NCBI GenBank assembly: GCA_943787725.1 | Contig: CALSNM010000007.1 | Span: forward strand, 124,001 to 188,000 | Source of the DNA: an uncultured Flavobacteriales bacterium | GTDB lineage: Bacteria; Bacteroidota; Bacteroidia; Flavobacteriales_D; Parvicellaceae | Reading direction: 5' to 3' | Length of the DNA stretch: 64,000 nt | Part shown: positions 1 to 8,255 of the stretch, piece after piece | Layout: each line of letters starts with the position of its first letter | Numbering within the stretch: the first letter of the stretch is position 1 | The notes under the pieces: model-generated | The model's input: only the letters and a program-made list of their open reading frames with translations | What the model was told of the DNA's origin: nothing | The model's database searches: none | Position numbers and translations under genes: made by a program

Positions 1-1038
1 GAAACGGGAATGGAAGATTTCGATAAGCAATTTGCCATTATTGACATCAATCATATTCGTAAATTAAATGGTTGGGGAATTACTGCAAATTTATTTTTAA
101 AAGATGAATGTAGAAATGGCTTTCCTGTGATTGAAGCGCAAGTAGTTGGAGGCAATGAAAACTACAGATACAGTTGGAATGGAAGCAGCTATTCGGATGA
201 ATACGAGATTATTCTTTGCCCTATAAGAGATACTACAATTCAGTTAATAGCGACAGATTTTCAATCCTATAGTTACTTAGATGAACCTGAGCAAAACTCT
301 GTACCAGATACTGCTTGGCTATCGATCAAAGTAGACAGCGCCTTTTCTTGTGATTGTTCATTTTCTGATATGAGGATTGATTTTGAAGTGGTTGATGAAA
401 ATACACTTGAATATAACTTCAACGGAAATACGATTACCACAATATTAAAAACATCAGGTGGAAGTGCAAAATATTATACAGGTGGGTTTGAAGTTCTTCT
501 AAAAAACTATAATGATTTGTTTGTTGCAAAAGATTTAATTAAAAAACATACTACAAGAGAATTTAGTGCTTCAGCAATAACGGAACGAAATGAAGAAATC
601 TTTAATTGGCTTAATATGTTGGATCTAAATGTTTACATAATAATTGGATTGATGATTTTAGTTGCAATCATCAATATGACTTCGGCACTATTAGTTATAA
701 TTTTAGAAAGAACTCAAATGATAGGTATTCTAAAAGCTTTAGGACAAGGAAATTGGAGCATCCGAAAAATATTTCTATACAATGGAGGTTACCTCATTAC
801 CAAAGGAATGTTGTATGGGAATATAGTAGCAATAGGAATGATTGTTGTTCAAAACCAATTTCAAATCCTTACCTTACCTCAAGCCAATTACTATGTGAGC
901 ATAGTACCAATGGCATTTCCGTTCACTGCACTTATTTTAGTGGACGCTTGCGCATTTGCACTCTGCTTTATAGCTTTGGTTTTGCCATCTTACATGATAA
1001 CGCGAATTAGCCCAGTTAAAGCAATAAAGTTTGAGTAA
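1..1038 (+). CDS. FtsX-family ABC transporter permease, C-terminal part (5' end outside window)
   Basis: The frame is open from base 1, so the gene begins upstream of the window; the ATG at 10 is probably internal. About 190 residues of extracytoplasmic domain are followed by a membrane segment (LNVYIIIGLMILVAIINM), a cytoplasmic stretch with the typical FtsX/MacB motif ERTQMIGILKALGQGNWSIR, and two more hydrophobic segments. It ends ITRISPVKAIKFE, the usual C-terminus of this family (LolC/LolE/MacB-like). Such permeases work with an ATPase to move lipoproteins or other substrates across or out of the inner membrane. The ATPase partner is not in the window, so the substrate is unknown. Confidence 0.85.
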   Translation, partial: ETGMEDFDKQFAIIDINHIRKLNGWGITANLFLKDECRNGFPVIEAQVVGGNENYRYSWNGSSYSDEYEIILCPIRDTTIQLIATDFQSYSYLDEPEQNSVPDTAWLSIKVDSAFSCDCSFSDMRIDFEVVDENTLEYNFNGNTITTILKTSGGSAKYYTGGFEVLLKNYNDLFVAKDLIKKHTTREFSASAITERNEEIFNWLNMLDLNVYIIIGLMILVAIINMTSALLVIILERTQMIGILKALGQGNWSIRKIFLYNGGYLITKGMLYGNIVAIGMIVVQNQFQILTLPQANYYVSIVPMAFPFTALILVDACAFALCFIALVLPSYMITRISPVKAIKFE

Positions 1039-1106
1039 TCTTTGTTGATTATTGCTTCATTTAGGGAAGTTAATGCACTTTGATCGCAATTATACAATAC
1101 GGAAGA

Positions 1107-1754
1107 TTACAACTTCCTAGCTATCATTAATCCATCCCTTATTGGGAATAAGATGTTTTCTACCCTAAGATCATTATGAATTTTTTCATTGTATTCAAGG
1201 ATTGCTTTTGTTTCCATATCGCAGTCCTCAACTTTCTGAACTACTTTTCCACTCCATAATACGTTATCTGCAACTATATAAGCTCCTGTGGGGAGCTTAT
1301 CAATTACCAAATCGAAATAATTTGAATAATTTGTCTTGTCAGCATCAATAAAAACCAAATCAAATTTTTCTATTAGAGTAGGAATAATTTCAATTGCATT
1401 TCCAATTCTAAAGTCAATCTTTTTGGAAACATTTGCCTTTTCAAAATAAGAAGATGCAAAATCCTCTAATTCAGCATTTCTATCAATTGTAACAACTTTT
1501 CCATCCTTCTTTAAACCCTCCGCCAAACAGATTGCACTGTAACCTGTGTAGGTGCCTATTTCGAGAATATTGGTCGGTTGAATCATATTACTCAACATGC
1601 TTAAAACCCTTCCTTGCAAATGTCCCGAAAGCATTCTTGGTTGCAATATTTGAATATTTGTCTGTCTATTCAAATCTTTTAACACTTCAGTTTCTGATGT
1701 AGTATGAGCTGCACTATAGGCGTCTATCTCATTTGGTAAAAAATCCATTTGCAA
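1107..1754 (-). CDS. SAM-dependent O-methyltransferase (caffeoyl-CoA/catechol OMT-like)
   Basis: The 215-residue protein has the class I methyltransferase core: motif I ILEIGTYTGYSAICLAEGL (about residues 66-84), an acidic residue after the second strand (VVTIDRNAE) and the metal-site motif VFIDADKTNY of the OMT-3 family. Length and motifs match bacterial YrrM-like O-methyltransferases, which methylate small catechol-like molecules with a divalent metal. The natural substrate cannot be read from sequence. It starts 2 bases after the M16 peptidase gene and is probably transcribed with it. Confidence 0.85.
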   Translation of the reverse strand: MQMDFLPNEIDAYSAAHTTSETEVLKDLNRQTNIQILQPRMLSGHLQGRVLSMLSNMIQPTNILEIGTYTGYSAICLAEGLKKDGKVVTIDRNAELEDFASSYFEKANVSKKIDFRIGNAIEIIPTLIEKFDLVFIDADKTNYSNYFDLVIDKLPTGAYIVADNVLWSGKVVQKVEDCDMETKAILEYNEKIHNDLRVENILFPIRDGLMIARKL

Positions 1755-1756
1755 AT

Positions 1757-2983
1757 TTATTTTTTTGGAAGAAATGAAAGACTTGAGAATTTATCAATAT
1801 CCAACATCTCATTAGCTACTTCTAATAATGATTCTGCACTGATACTATCGATTTTATCGTAAACACCTTCAATGCTTTCAACCTCATCAAAATACAACAT
1901 ACTTTTACCTATTGACAGCATCAAATTAGAATTATTATCATGTCCAATAGCTATATGTCCTTTCAATTGTTTTTTTGCCAAAGAAAGTTGAGTTGCACCA
2001 ATTTCTTTGCTTTTTAAGATGTTTAATTCCTTCTTAATCAACTTCATTATTTTATCAAAATTCTTCGTTTCAGAACTAAAGTAAATATTGAAATTTCCTG
2101 TATCGATAAAGGATTGATAATTTGACTCAATGCTATAGGTATAACCATATTTTTCACGAATATTTAAATTCAATCGGTTATTCATTCCACTTCCTCCTAA
2201 AATATTTGCTAATAAAACAAGTACTTTTCTTTTCTCATTTTTAAGAGGGTAAGAAGGTAATCCCATTATACAGTGAGCTTGAACTAGGTCTTTTTGCAAT
2301 TCCACAGTATCCTGCGTAAATTTTGACACCGTGTTCAATTTATCATTTGAAGACATCTTCGGAATAACAGTAAGGTACTTTTGAATTAACTTTTCAAATT
2401 TATCATGTGGGATATTACCAACAGAACTAAACACAATTTGAGAAGTATCCATCATTCTTTTTAAGAAACGCTGAATGTCCTTTCGCGAAAATCTTTTTAC
2501 ACTTTTTTCAGTCCCTAAAATTGTTCTACCTAAGGCATGGCTAGGGTATAATATAGTTTCAAAATCTTCAAAAAGGGTTTCTGAGGGGTTATCTGCATAG
2601 GAGTGAATTTCATCCGTAATCACCTCTTTCTCTTTGTCAATTTCTTTATCCAAAAAGGTTGAATGAAAAGTGATATCACAAATTAGCTCAATCGCTCTCT
2701 CGTAATATTGGTTAATAAAAGACGCGTACACACAAAGCTCCTCCTTTGTGGTATAAGCATTCAACTCTCCTCCAACAGCATCCAATCTACTCAAAATATG
2801 AAATGCCTTCCTTTTTTTTGTTCCCTTAAACAAACAATGTTCGATAAGATGAGCTATTCCATGCTCAGTTTCTTCTTCGTTGCGAGAACCAAACTTTAAG
2901 ATTAACCCACAGTGAGAAACAGCCACTCCTGGCATATACTTGTGCACTATTTTTATTCCATTTGGAAGAATATAGGTTTTCAT
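1757..2983 (-). CDS. M16 family zinc metallopeptidase (insulinase-like)
   Basis: The 408-residue protein carries the inverted zinc motif HLIEH at residues 45-49 (H45, E48, H49), with the third ligand probably E125 in the stretch EKEVITDEI. The spacing of about 75 residues is that of M16 peptidases. The second half has the inactive M16-C fold with the R-Y pair seen in REKYGYTYSIES. Single-domain 45-kDa M16B proteins usually act as dimers or with a partner and degrade small peptides. No signal peptide is evident, so it is probably cytoplasmic. A TACATTTG promoter box lies upstream, and the O-methyltransferase gene follows directly. Confidence 0.88.
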   Translation of the reverse strand: MKTYILPNGIKIVHKYMPGVAVSHCGLILKFGSRNEEETEHGIAHLIEHCLFKGTKKRKAFHILSRLDAVGGELNAYTTKEELCVYASFINQYYERAIELICDITFHSTFLDKEIDKEKEVITDEIHSYADNPSETLFEDFETILYPSHALGRTILGTEKSVKRFSRKDIQRFLKRMMDTSQIVFSSVGNIPHDKFEKLIQKYLTVIPKMSSNDKLNTVSKFTQDTVELQKDLVQAHCIMGLPSYPLKNEKRKVLVLLANILGGSGMNNRLNLNIREKYGYTYSIESNYQSFIDTGNFNIYFSSETKNFDKIMKLIKKELNILKSKEIGATQLSLAKKQLKGHIAIGHDNNSNLMLSIGKSMLYFDEVESIEGVYDKIDSISAESLLEVANEMLDIDKFSSLSFLPKK

Positions 2984-3022
2984 TTACGCAAGGATTACTT
3001 TCTTAATTATTATTAGAGCGCG

Positions 3023-3030
3023 CAAATGTA
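3023..3030 (-). promoter_or_regulatory. Bacteroidota-type -7 promoter box (TACATTTG) for the M16/O-methyltransferase genes
   Basis: On the minus strand the sequence TACATTTG matches the TAnnTTTG consensus of the Bacteroidota primary sigma factor exactly, 39 bases upstream of the M16 peptidase start. No clear -33 TTG element was found at the expected spacing. Confidence 0.5.
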
Positions 3031-3067
3031 CAACAGACAATTTTAAAAGAGAAGATTAATAAAGAAT

Positions 3068-4630
3068 CTAATTCGAAATTATGATTTCTCGAAACAATAA
3101 ATCATCAGAAACATCATCTGTGGTTATATGAAATTCTGCATTGTTTGTGGTAAAACCATCAGCAGAAATCTCCATATTAAATTTCATTTCAGGCTTTACT
3201 ATAAACAAAAATTCACCTTTTTCGTTTGGCAAATAGTCACCATAAATCTCTCCAGTTTCTTCAACATACAATTTAATCATTGCCTCAATTGGTTCTTTCG
3301 TCTTTGGGTCTATCACCATAAACTTTACTGGTGTTAGGTAATTTTCTTTGTATAATAAATGTACCTCATAAATATCACTTCCTCCAAATCCATTGCCATC
3401 ATACCTAGAATAATAAGCCCTTTTATCATTTTCTCCTATGGAAAAATAAATATCATCATCAACACTATTAATGGGATAACCAAGATTCTTAGGAACCTCC
3501 CAACCTCCTTCAGCATGTGCCTCAGCATTATGAACATCATAACCTCCAATTGTTTCATGACCGTTAGATGAAAAATACAAGGTTTGGCCATTTGGACTAA
3601 TAAAAGGAGCTTCTTCATCATATGATGAATTTATTACCCCACCTATATTGGCTGGTTTAGCCCATTTTCCATTAGGAAGCTGTTTAACTCCCCAAATATC
3701 TTTTCCCCCATATCCACCCGGACGATTAGATGAAAAGTAAATATACTTGCCATCCGCAGTTATGCAAGCACTAGATTCTTTGTGCTGGGAATTTATATTC
3801 TCACTCAGCATTAATGGCTTCAACCATTCTCCTCCTTTATTTTCGCAAAGAAATAAGTTACCATAATCGTTGCCGATTTCCGTTCGATTAACTAGTAAGA
3901 TAGTTCCTATATCATTCATGCCAACAACAACATCATTCATTTCAGAGTTAATTTCAAAACCGATTTTGTGTGTATTGATCCAGGCATTCCCTTCTTTATC
4001 AGAAATGTAAATATCACTAATCTTATTGTCAGCATTTTCTACACCATAATTTCTTGGTCTTTTTGAAGAAAAAACTAATTTAGATTCGTCTGCTGTGATA
4101 AAAGGTATAACTTCAGAGTATTCAGTATTGATAGCAGCCCCTAAGTTATCAATTTTCACAAAAACTGGATTATCAACTGCCCTTTCGGCCCTTTTGGCAA
4201 TATCAACGTATCGATTAATCTCTTTTTCGCCTTTCAGCTTGTCAGCTTTTCCCAAATAAATTTGATAATTCTCTAGTTCCTCCCTGAATTTTTCCTCAAC
4301 ATGGTATGCCCTTGCTAACCAAAAACAAGCTTCAGTGTTACCAGCTACTTTCGATTTATTAAAGTATGAAATAGATTTTGTTTTCTCTCCTGGAATATTG
4401 AAATAACATGTACCGATTCGATAGTTAATTTCATCATAATTCTCGTCTAAAGAGTAAATATTGGTATACAAAGGTAGCGCCTTTTCATATTCTTGGGATT
4501 TGTAAAAACAATTAGCTTTGGACCATATTTTTTTATGGTTTTTATTGTATTCTTTAGATTGTGCAGAAAAAGTTTGCGGTAAAACAAAAAGACTTATTAG
4601 CGCTAAAGTGAAATGTATTTTTAGATTCAT
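3068..4630 (-). CDS. TPR and PD40 beta-propeller envelope protein
   Basis: The 520-residue protein has a signal peptide (cleavage near FSAQS, residue 24), TPR-like helices at about 30-110 (SQEYEKALPLYTNIYSLDE), then PD40/WD40-like blades with the repeated pattern ITADGKYIYFSSNRPGG over about 170-420. A carboxypeptidase-regulatory-like beta domain follows at about 430-510. In Bacteroidota this TPR-PD40-CRD order is usually followed by an OmpA peptidoglycan-binding domain, as in the T9SS-associated protein PorE. Here the protein stops before any such domain. It is probably periplasmic or surface-associated; the exact role is not known. Confidence 0.75.
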   Translation of the reverse strand: MNLKIHFTLALISLFVLPQTFSAQSKEYNKNHKKIWSKANCFYKSQEYEKALPLYTNIYSLDENYDEINYRIGTCYFNIPGEKTKSISYFNKSKVAGNTEACFWLARAYHVEEKFREELENYQIYLGKADKLKGEKEINRYVDIAKRAERAVDNPVFVKIDNLGAAINTEYSEVIPFITADESKLVFSSKRPRNYGVENADNKISDIYISDKEGNAWINTHKIGFEINSEMNDVVVGMNDIGTILLVNRTEIGNDYGNLFLCENKGGEWLKPLMLSENINSQHKESSACITADGKYIYFSSNRPGGYGGKDIWGVKQLPNGKWAKPANIGGVINSSYDEEAPFISPNGQTLYFSSNGHETIGGYDVHNAEAHAEGGWEVPKNLGYPINSVDDDIYFSIGENDKRAYYSRYDGNGFGGSDIYEVHLLYKENYLTPVKFMVIDPKTKEPIEAMIKLYVEETGEIYGDYLPNEKGEFLFIVKPEMKFNMEISADGFTTNNAEFHITTDDVSDDLLFREIIISN

Positions 4631-5092
4631 ACGTCTAATTTATAACAAAAAATATAAAACTCGTTAAATTAAGTAATTAATTTACCAACATTTAAAACAG
4701 CAGCAACAGAACACTCATCCATTAAAATCGACATTCTACCCCTAATCTAAATATATTCGCACCACTTTTCCATATTCCACCAAACCCCGTTTCATTACTG
4801 ACCCAACAATAAAAGATATTAGTAAGGTTTAAGACTTTACGCTCCAAATCTTCCAGAAAACATTTCTTTCATCCACTATATAACCAAAACCTAAATTTAT
4901 AAACTTCTGGCATTTTCATTTTTATACTAAAAGTTGTACTGGAACATATTCCTCCTAAGAGCAATCAACTTTAAAATCGGCATTGCAAATACCTAAAAGC
5001 GAAGCAGCAACAAAACGATTAATATATTTTTATGATGTATATCCTATTTTTAACGTCAAAATATAAGTTATTTTTGTGCAAATTTCAGACTA
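4631..5092. other. Intergenic region of 462 bases with a degraded coding remnant
   Basis: This divergent spacer has no intact gene. On the minus strand a frame from about 4920 down to the stop at 4722-4724 reads as protein apart from one internal TGA near 4874. The last 45 codons include NETGFGGIWKSGANIFRLG and end in Phe, as outer-membrane barrel proteins often do. Two loosely similar stretches, TTAAAATCGACATT at 4722 and TTAAAATCGGCATT at 4971, and GCAGCAACA next to each, suggest an old duplication. The promoter of the reductase gene sits at its right end. Confidence 0.4.
5069..5076 (+). promoter_or_regulatory. Bacteroidota-type -7 promoter box (TATTTTTG) for the reductase-ferredoxin genes
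   Basis: TATTTTTG is an exact match to TAnnTTTG and lies 16 bases before the ATG at 5093, which would give a very short 5' leader. No convincing -33 element was seen. Confidence 0.5.
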
Positions 5093-6106
5093 ATGATTGA
5101 AACAGATATAATAATAATTGGAGCCGGACCCGTAGGGTTATTTACCGTTTTTGAAGCTGGCTTATTAAAATTGCGGTGTCATTTAATTGATGCACTGCCG
5201 CAACCAGGCGGGCAATGCTCTGAAATCTACCCGAAAAAACCCATTTATGATATTCCTGGCATTCCTGAAATATTGGCTGGTGACTTGGTAAATGACCTAT
5301 TGAAGCAAATTGAACCCTTTAAGCCCGGATTTACATTAGGAGATCCAGCAATTGACATAGAGGAAACTGCAGATAATCAATTTATTGTTACGACCAGAGA
5401 AGGAATTAAGCATCAAGCTCCAAATATTGCTATAGCAGGTGGATTAGGTGTTTTTATTCCCAGAAAACCGCCAGTACCTGAGTTAAAACAATTCGAGGGC
5501 AAGGGGGTAGAATACATAATTAAAGACCCTGAAGATTATAGAGGGAAGAATGTTGTAATTAGTGGTGGTGGCGATAGTGCTTTAGACTGGGCTATTTTTT
5601 TAGCTGAGGGGGTTGCAGAAAAAGTAACTTTAATTCATAGAAGTCAAAGTTTTAGAGCGCATCCAGACTCTGTACAAAAGGCAATGGACATGGCTAAATC
5701 GGGTAAAATAATCATGCTGTTGGACGCTGAAGTCAAATCTATAGGAGGTAACGGAGAACTTTCAGATATTCACCTAACAACAAAAGCCAACGGGCCTATT
5801 ACCTTAAATGCTGACAACTGGCTACCACTATTTGGACTAACTCCCAAACTAGGTCCAATAGCAAATTGGGGACTTTTGATTGAAAAAAACGCAATTAAAG
5901 TGGACAATTCAACAGATTATTCCACAAATAGAGATGGTATTTATGCCATAGGAGATGTGAATACTTATCCCGGAAAATTAAAGTTAATTCTTTGTGGTTT
6001 TCATGAAGCTACACTGATGGTTCAATCGGCATTTAAAAGAGTTTACCCAGACAAAAAGAATGTATTAAAATATACTACGGTAAGTGGGGTAAACGGATTT
6101 GATTAA
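5093..6106 (+). CDS. Ferredoxin--NADP reductase, thioredoxin-reductase-like
   Basis: The 337-residue flavoprotein has an N-terminal FAD-binding motif (IIIGAGPVGLFTVFEAG, about residues 6-22), the signature YPKKPIYDIPGIPE, a second Rossmann motif for NADPH (VVISGGGDSALDWAIFLA, about 156-173) and the C-terminal FAD motif YAIGDVNTYPGKLKL. The CxxC redox pair of true thioredoxin reductases is missing, as expected for the TrxR-like ferredoxin-NADP reductases (YumC type). It moves electrons between NADPH and ferredoxin. Its stop overlaps the start of the ferredoxin gene by one base, so its electron partner is encoded next to it. Confidence 0.9.
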   Translation: MIETDIIIIGAGPVGLFTVFEAGLLKLRCHLIDALPQPGGQCSEIYPKKPIYDIPGIPEILAGDLVNDLLKQIEPFKPGFTLGDPAIDIEETADNQFIVTTREGIKHQAPNIAIAGGLGVFIPRKPPVPELKQFEGKGVEYIIKDPEDYRGKNVVISGGGDSALDWAIFLAEGVAEKVTLIHRSQSFRAHPDSVQKAMDMAKSGKIIMLLDAEVKSIGGNGELSDIHLTTKANGPITLNADNWLPLFGLTPKLGPIANWGLLIEKNAIKVDNSTDYSTNRDGIYAIGDVNTYPGKLKLILCGFHEATLMVQSAFKRVYPDKKNVLKYTTVSGVNGFD

Positions 6107-6453
6107 TGGAAAACATAATTAATATAACTGTCGTCGACCGTGAAGGTAAAGAACATATACTAGAAGCTCCAACTGACATGAATATGAACATGATGGAGTT
6201 ATGTAAAAGCTACGAACTTCCGGTTGCTGGAACCTGTGGAGGCATGGCTATGTGTGCATCGTGTCAAATGTATATTTTAACGGACCATGTTCCGATTGAG
6301 CGCAGTGATGATGAACAAGCGATGCTTGACGAGGCATGGAATGTCGAGGACAATAGTAGACTTGGTTGTCAAATAAAGTTAACGAATGAACTAGAAGGCC
6401 TTAAAGTGCAATTAGCTCCCTATGTTGAAGAAGACTCAGATGATGATTGGTAG
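6106..6453 (+). CDS. 2Fe-2S ferredoxin, adrenodoxin type
   Basis: The 115-residue protein has four cysteines at 44, 50, 53 and 88 (motif TCGGMAMCASC, then LGCQ), the C-x5-C-x2-C-x34-C ligand pattern of adrenodoxin/putidaredoxin-type ferredoxins. The C-terminus is strongly acidic (EEDSDDDW). The start codon shares a base with the reductase stop (TAATG), so the two are translationally coupled and probably work as one electron-transfer pair. The final acceptor is not encoded nearby. Confidence 0.92.
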   Translation: MENIINITVVDREGKEHILEAPTDMNMNMMELCKSYELPVAGTCGGMAMCASCQMYILTDHVPIERSDDEQAMLDEAWNVEDNSRLGCQIKLTNELEGLKVQLAPYVEEDSDDDW

Positions 6454-6454
6454 A

Positions 6455-7225
6455 TTACTTTAAGCTTTCTGGGACGACACATACTGGGATTGGCATCATC
6501 TTATGTTGATTCGCTTTATGTAGCTTTCGATAAATCGCCAAAACCTCCTGTTTTCGATTAGGAATAGCATCCTCATCTCCTTCGAATGTCATTGCCCATT
6601 CAAGTTCAGGATAGGTTGCCCCTATTTGATCTTCATCGCTTCGATCATCGTCCCATAAACCATCTGTAGGTTTAGCTGCTTGAATCGACTGAATTATATT
6701 CAATTCTTTGGCTAAGGCAAACACCTCAGTCTTCATTAAGTCAGCAATAGGCGAAATATCAACACCGCCATCTCCATATTTTGTATAAAAACCTACACCA
6801 AAATCTTCTACTTTATTTCCAGTACCAGCAACTAAATAGCCATAATGCCCTGCATATGCATATAAAGTCGTCATTCGCAATCTTGCTCGAACATTCGCCA
6901 TTGTTAAGTCGTCTTGAATGTCATTTGATAAATCAACTGAAATTTGCTCAAAAGAGGATGTTAAATCGACATTGAAAGAAGTTACATTTTTAAACTTAAC
7001 CTTAAGCCATTCGATATGTTCATTACTTCTCTGATATTGAGATGGAGGTTGTAATATTGGCATATTTACCACAATTACATTTTTTCCAGTTAAAGCACAC
7101 AATGTAGAAGTAACCGCTGAATCTACTCCTCCCGAAACACCAACAACAAATCCTTTGGTAAAAGAGGTTTTGCTATAATTCGTTAACCAATCGACTATAT
7201 GTTTAATAACAGTTGCTGTCTTCAT
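6455..7225 (-). CDS. nadE: NAD(+) synthetase, ammonia-dependent
   Basis: The 256-residue protein has the ATP pyrophosphatase P-loop SGGVDSAV (about residues 31-38), the motif GTGNKVEDFGVGFYTKYGDG, and PTDGLWDDDRSDEDQIGATY, all typical of NadE. It makes NAD from deamido-NAD and ATP. The length is that of the single-domain enzyme without a glutaminase domain, so ammonia is the expected nitrogen donor. It is convergent with the ferredoxin gene, one base from its stop. In Flavobacteriia nadE commonly lies beside gldB, as it nearly does here. Confidence 0.93.
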   Translation of the reverse strand: MKTATVIKHIVDWLTNYSKTSFTKGFVVGVSGGVDSAVTSTLCALTGKNVIVVNMPILQPPSQYQRSNEHIEWLKVKFKNVTSFNVDLTSSFEQISVDLSNDIQDDLTMANVRARLRMTTLYAYAGHYGYLVAGTGNKVEDFGVGFYTKYGDGGVDISPIADLMKTEVFALAKELNIIQSIQAAKPTDGLWDDDRSDEDQIGATYPELEWAMTFEGDEDAIPNRKQEVLAIYRKLHKANQHKMMPIPVCVVPESLK

Positions 7226-7230
7226 CTTTC

Positions 7231-7265
7231 AAAAAAAAGTCCTGACTTAAATTTCAAGTCAGGAC
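7231..7265 (-). terminator. Rho-independent terminator after the outer-membrane barrel gene
   Basis: A perfect 10-bp stem (7239-7248 with 7256-7265, GTCCTGACTT) and a 7-base loop are followed on the minus strand by eight U residues at 7238-7231. It terminates the gene at 7291-8133 and ends only 6 bases upstream of the nadE start. Confidence 0.85.
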
Positions 7266-7290
7266 AAAATACAGATTACTTAGTGCTGAT

Positions 7291-8133
7291 TTAAAAAAGG
7301 ATTCCAACGGTTAACCTTACCGCATGCGGTATATTTTTTTGAGGAGTATAACCATTGAAAGTCGGATTATCGACTAAACTTCCGGCCGCGTCTAGCACAT
7401 CGGACTCATCAAAATCTACAACATGTTTAGATTCCTTTTTTGTAATACTAGTAAAACCATAATTATACGCAACGGTAACAAAAGCTGAAGTCGATTCAGA
7501 AATTGCATATTCAAAACCACCTCCAATTGACAAGGATGCTTTCATTAAGGAAACTTCAGAATCAATATTTAAATCCTCTAAAGAACTTGCTGTACCACTC
7601 AATGTAACATCATCAGTAGATCTTGCTTTTGTCATAATAGAGGTCAATAAGCCAAATTGACCGTAGTATGTTAAATATCCTATTTCATTTGTTTTCATTT
7701 TTAGCATCATTGGTATATTCACATAATTAACCTTGTATGCTCTTTTATTTAGTTGATAGAACAAATAATCAGCATACCTTGCTGAGTCAACTCCCTCCAT
7801 ATCACTTATTTCAACGATTGCATCATCATATACATAATATCCAGTGGTATCTCTATCATTGCCATTATCCAAATAATTTAACTTAGCACCACTAAAGTCC
7901 AATGAAAAACCAGTGGACAACCAAATATTCTCAGCTAACTTAAAGTCGGTAATAGCTCCAACTCCAAATCCCAACTGAAGGCCTCCATTAGTAAAATCCT
8001 TTGCATTATCCGGTTTTAACCAATTAAAAGAGGGCTCTATTTTTAAGCCAAACCGAAAATCTTTTTCATTTCCTTGCGCATTTACATTGAATCCTAATGC
8101 TACTATTATGACCGCTGTTATTATCTTTTTCAT
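7291..8133 (-). CDS. Outer-membrane beta-barrel protein (porin/PorT-like superfamily)
   Basis: The 280-residue protein begins with a signal peptide (MKKIITAVIIVALGFNVNAQ). After it come alternating beta-strand patterns such as GGLQLGFGVGAITDFKL and ASLSIGGGFEYAIS, and the C-terminus ends in aliphatic/aromatic residues (VRLTVGILF), the usual outer-membrane insertion signal. It belongs to the broad class annotated as porin family or outer-membrane beta-barrel protein in Bacteroidota; no specific function can be assigned. A TATGTTTG promoter box lies upstream and a strong terminator downstream, so it is a single-gene unit. Confidence 0.8.
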   Translation of the reverse strand: MKKIITAVIIVALGFNVNAQGNEKDFRFGLKIEPSFNWLKPDNAKDFTNGGLQLGFGVGAITDFKLAENIWLSTGFSLDFSGAKLNYLDNGNDRDTTGYYVYDDAIVEISDMEGVDSARYADYLFYQLNKRAYKVNYVNIPMMLKMKTNEIGYLTYYGQFGLLTSIMTKARSTDDVTLSGTASSLEDLNIDSEVSLMKASLSIGGGFEYAISESTSAFVTVAYNYGFTSITKKESKHVVDFDESDVLDAAGSLVDNPTFNGYTPQKNIPHAVRLTVGILF

Positions 8134-8157
8134 AAATATTTCTTAATTATCCTATTA

Positions 8158-8165
8158 CAAACATA
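8158..8165 (-). promoter_or_regulatory. Bacteroidota-type -7 promoter box (TATGTTTG) for the barrel gene
   Basis: TATGTTTG on the minus strand matches TAnnTTTG exactly, 24 bases upstream of the ATG at 8133. Confidence 0.45.
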
Positions 8166-8255
8166 ATCAATTTTTAAATTCATGTACGTAAGATTGATGC
8201 AGAAGTACTTTCTATCATTATAAATTGTACTAATTTGCAACACCAAAAAAACTAT

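Noticed and set aside
1060-1110. GGAAGTT/AACTTCC inverted repeat between the permease and methyltransferase genes
   Set aside because: Loop of about 40 bases and no T-tract; not a convincing terminator.
8235-8255. TTG start for gldB
   Set aside because: Adds hydrophilic residues before the lipoprotein signal; ATG at 8256 gives a normal signal peptide.
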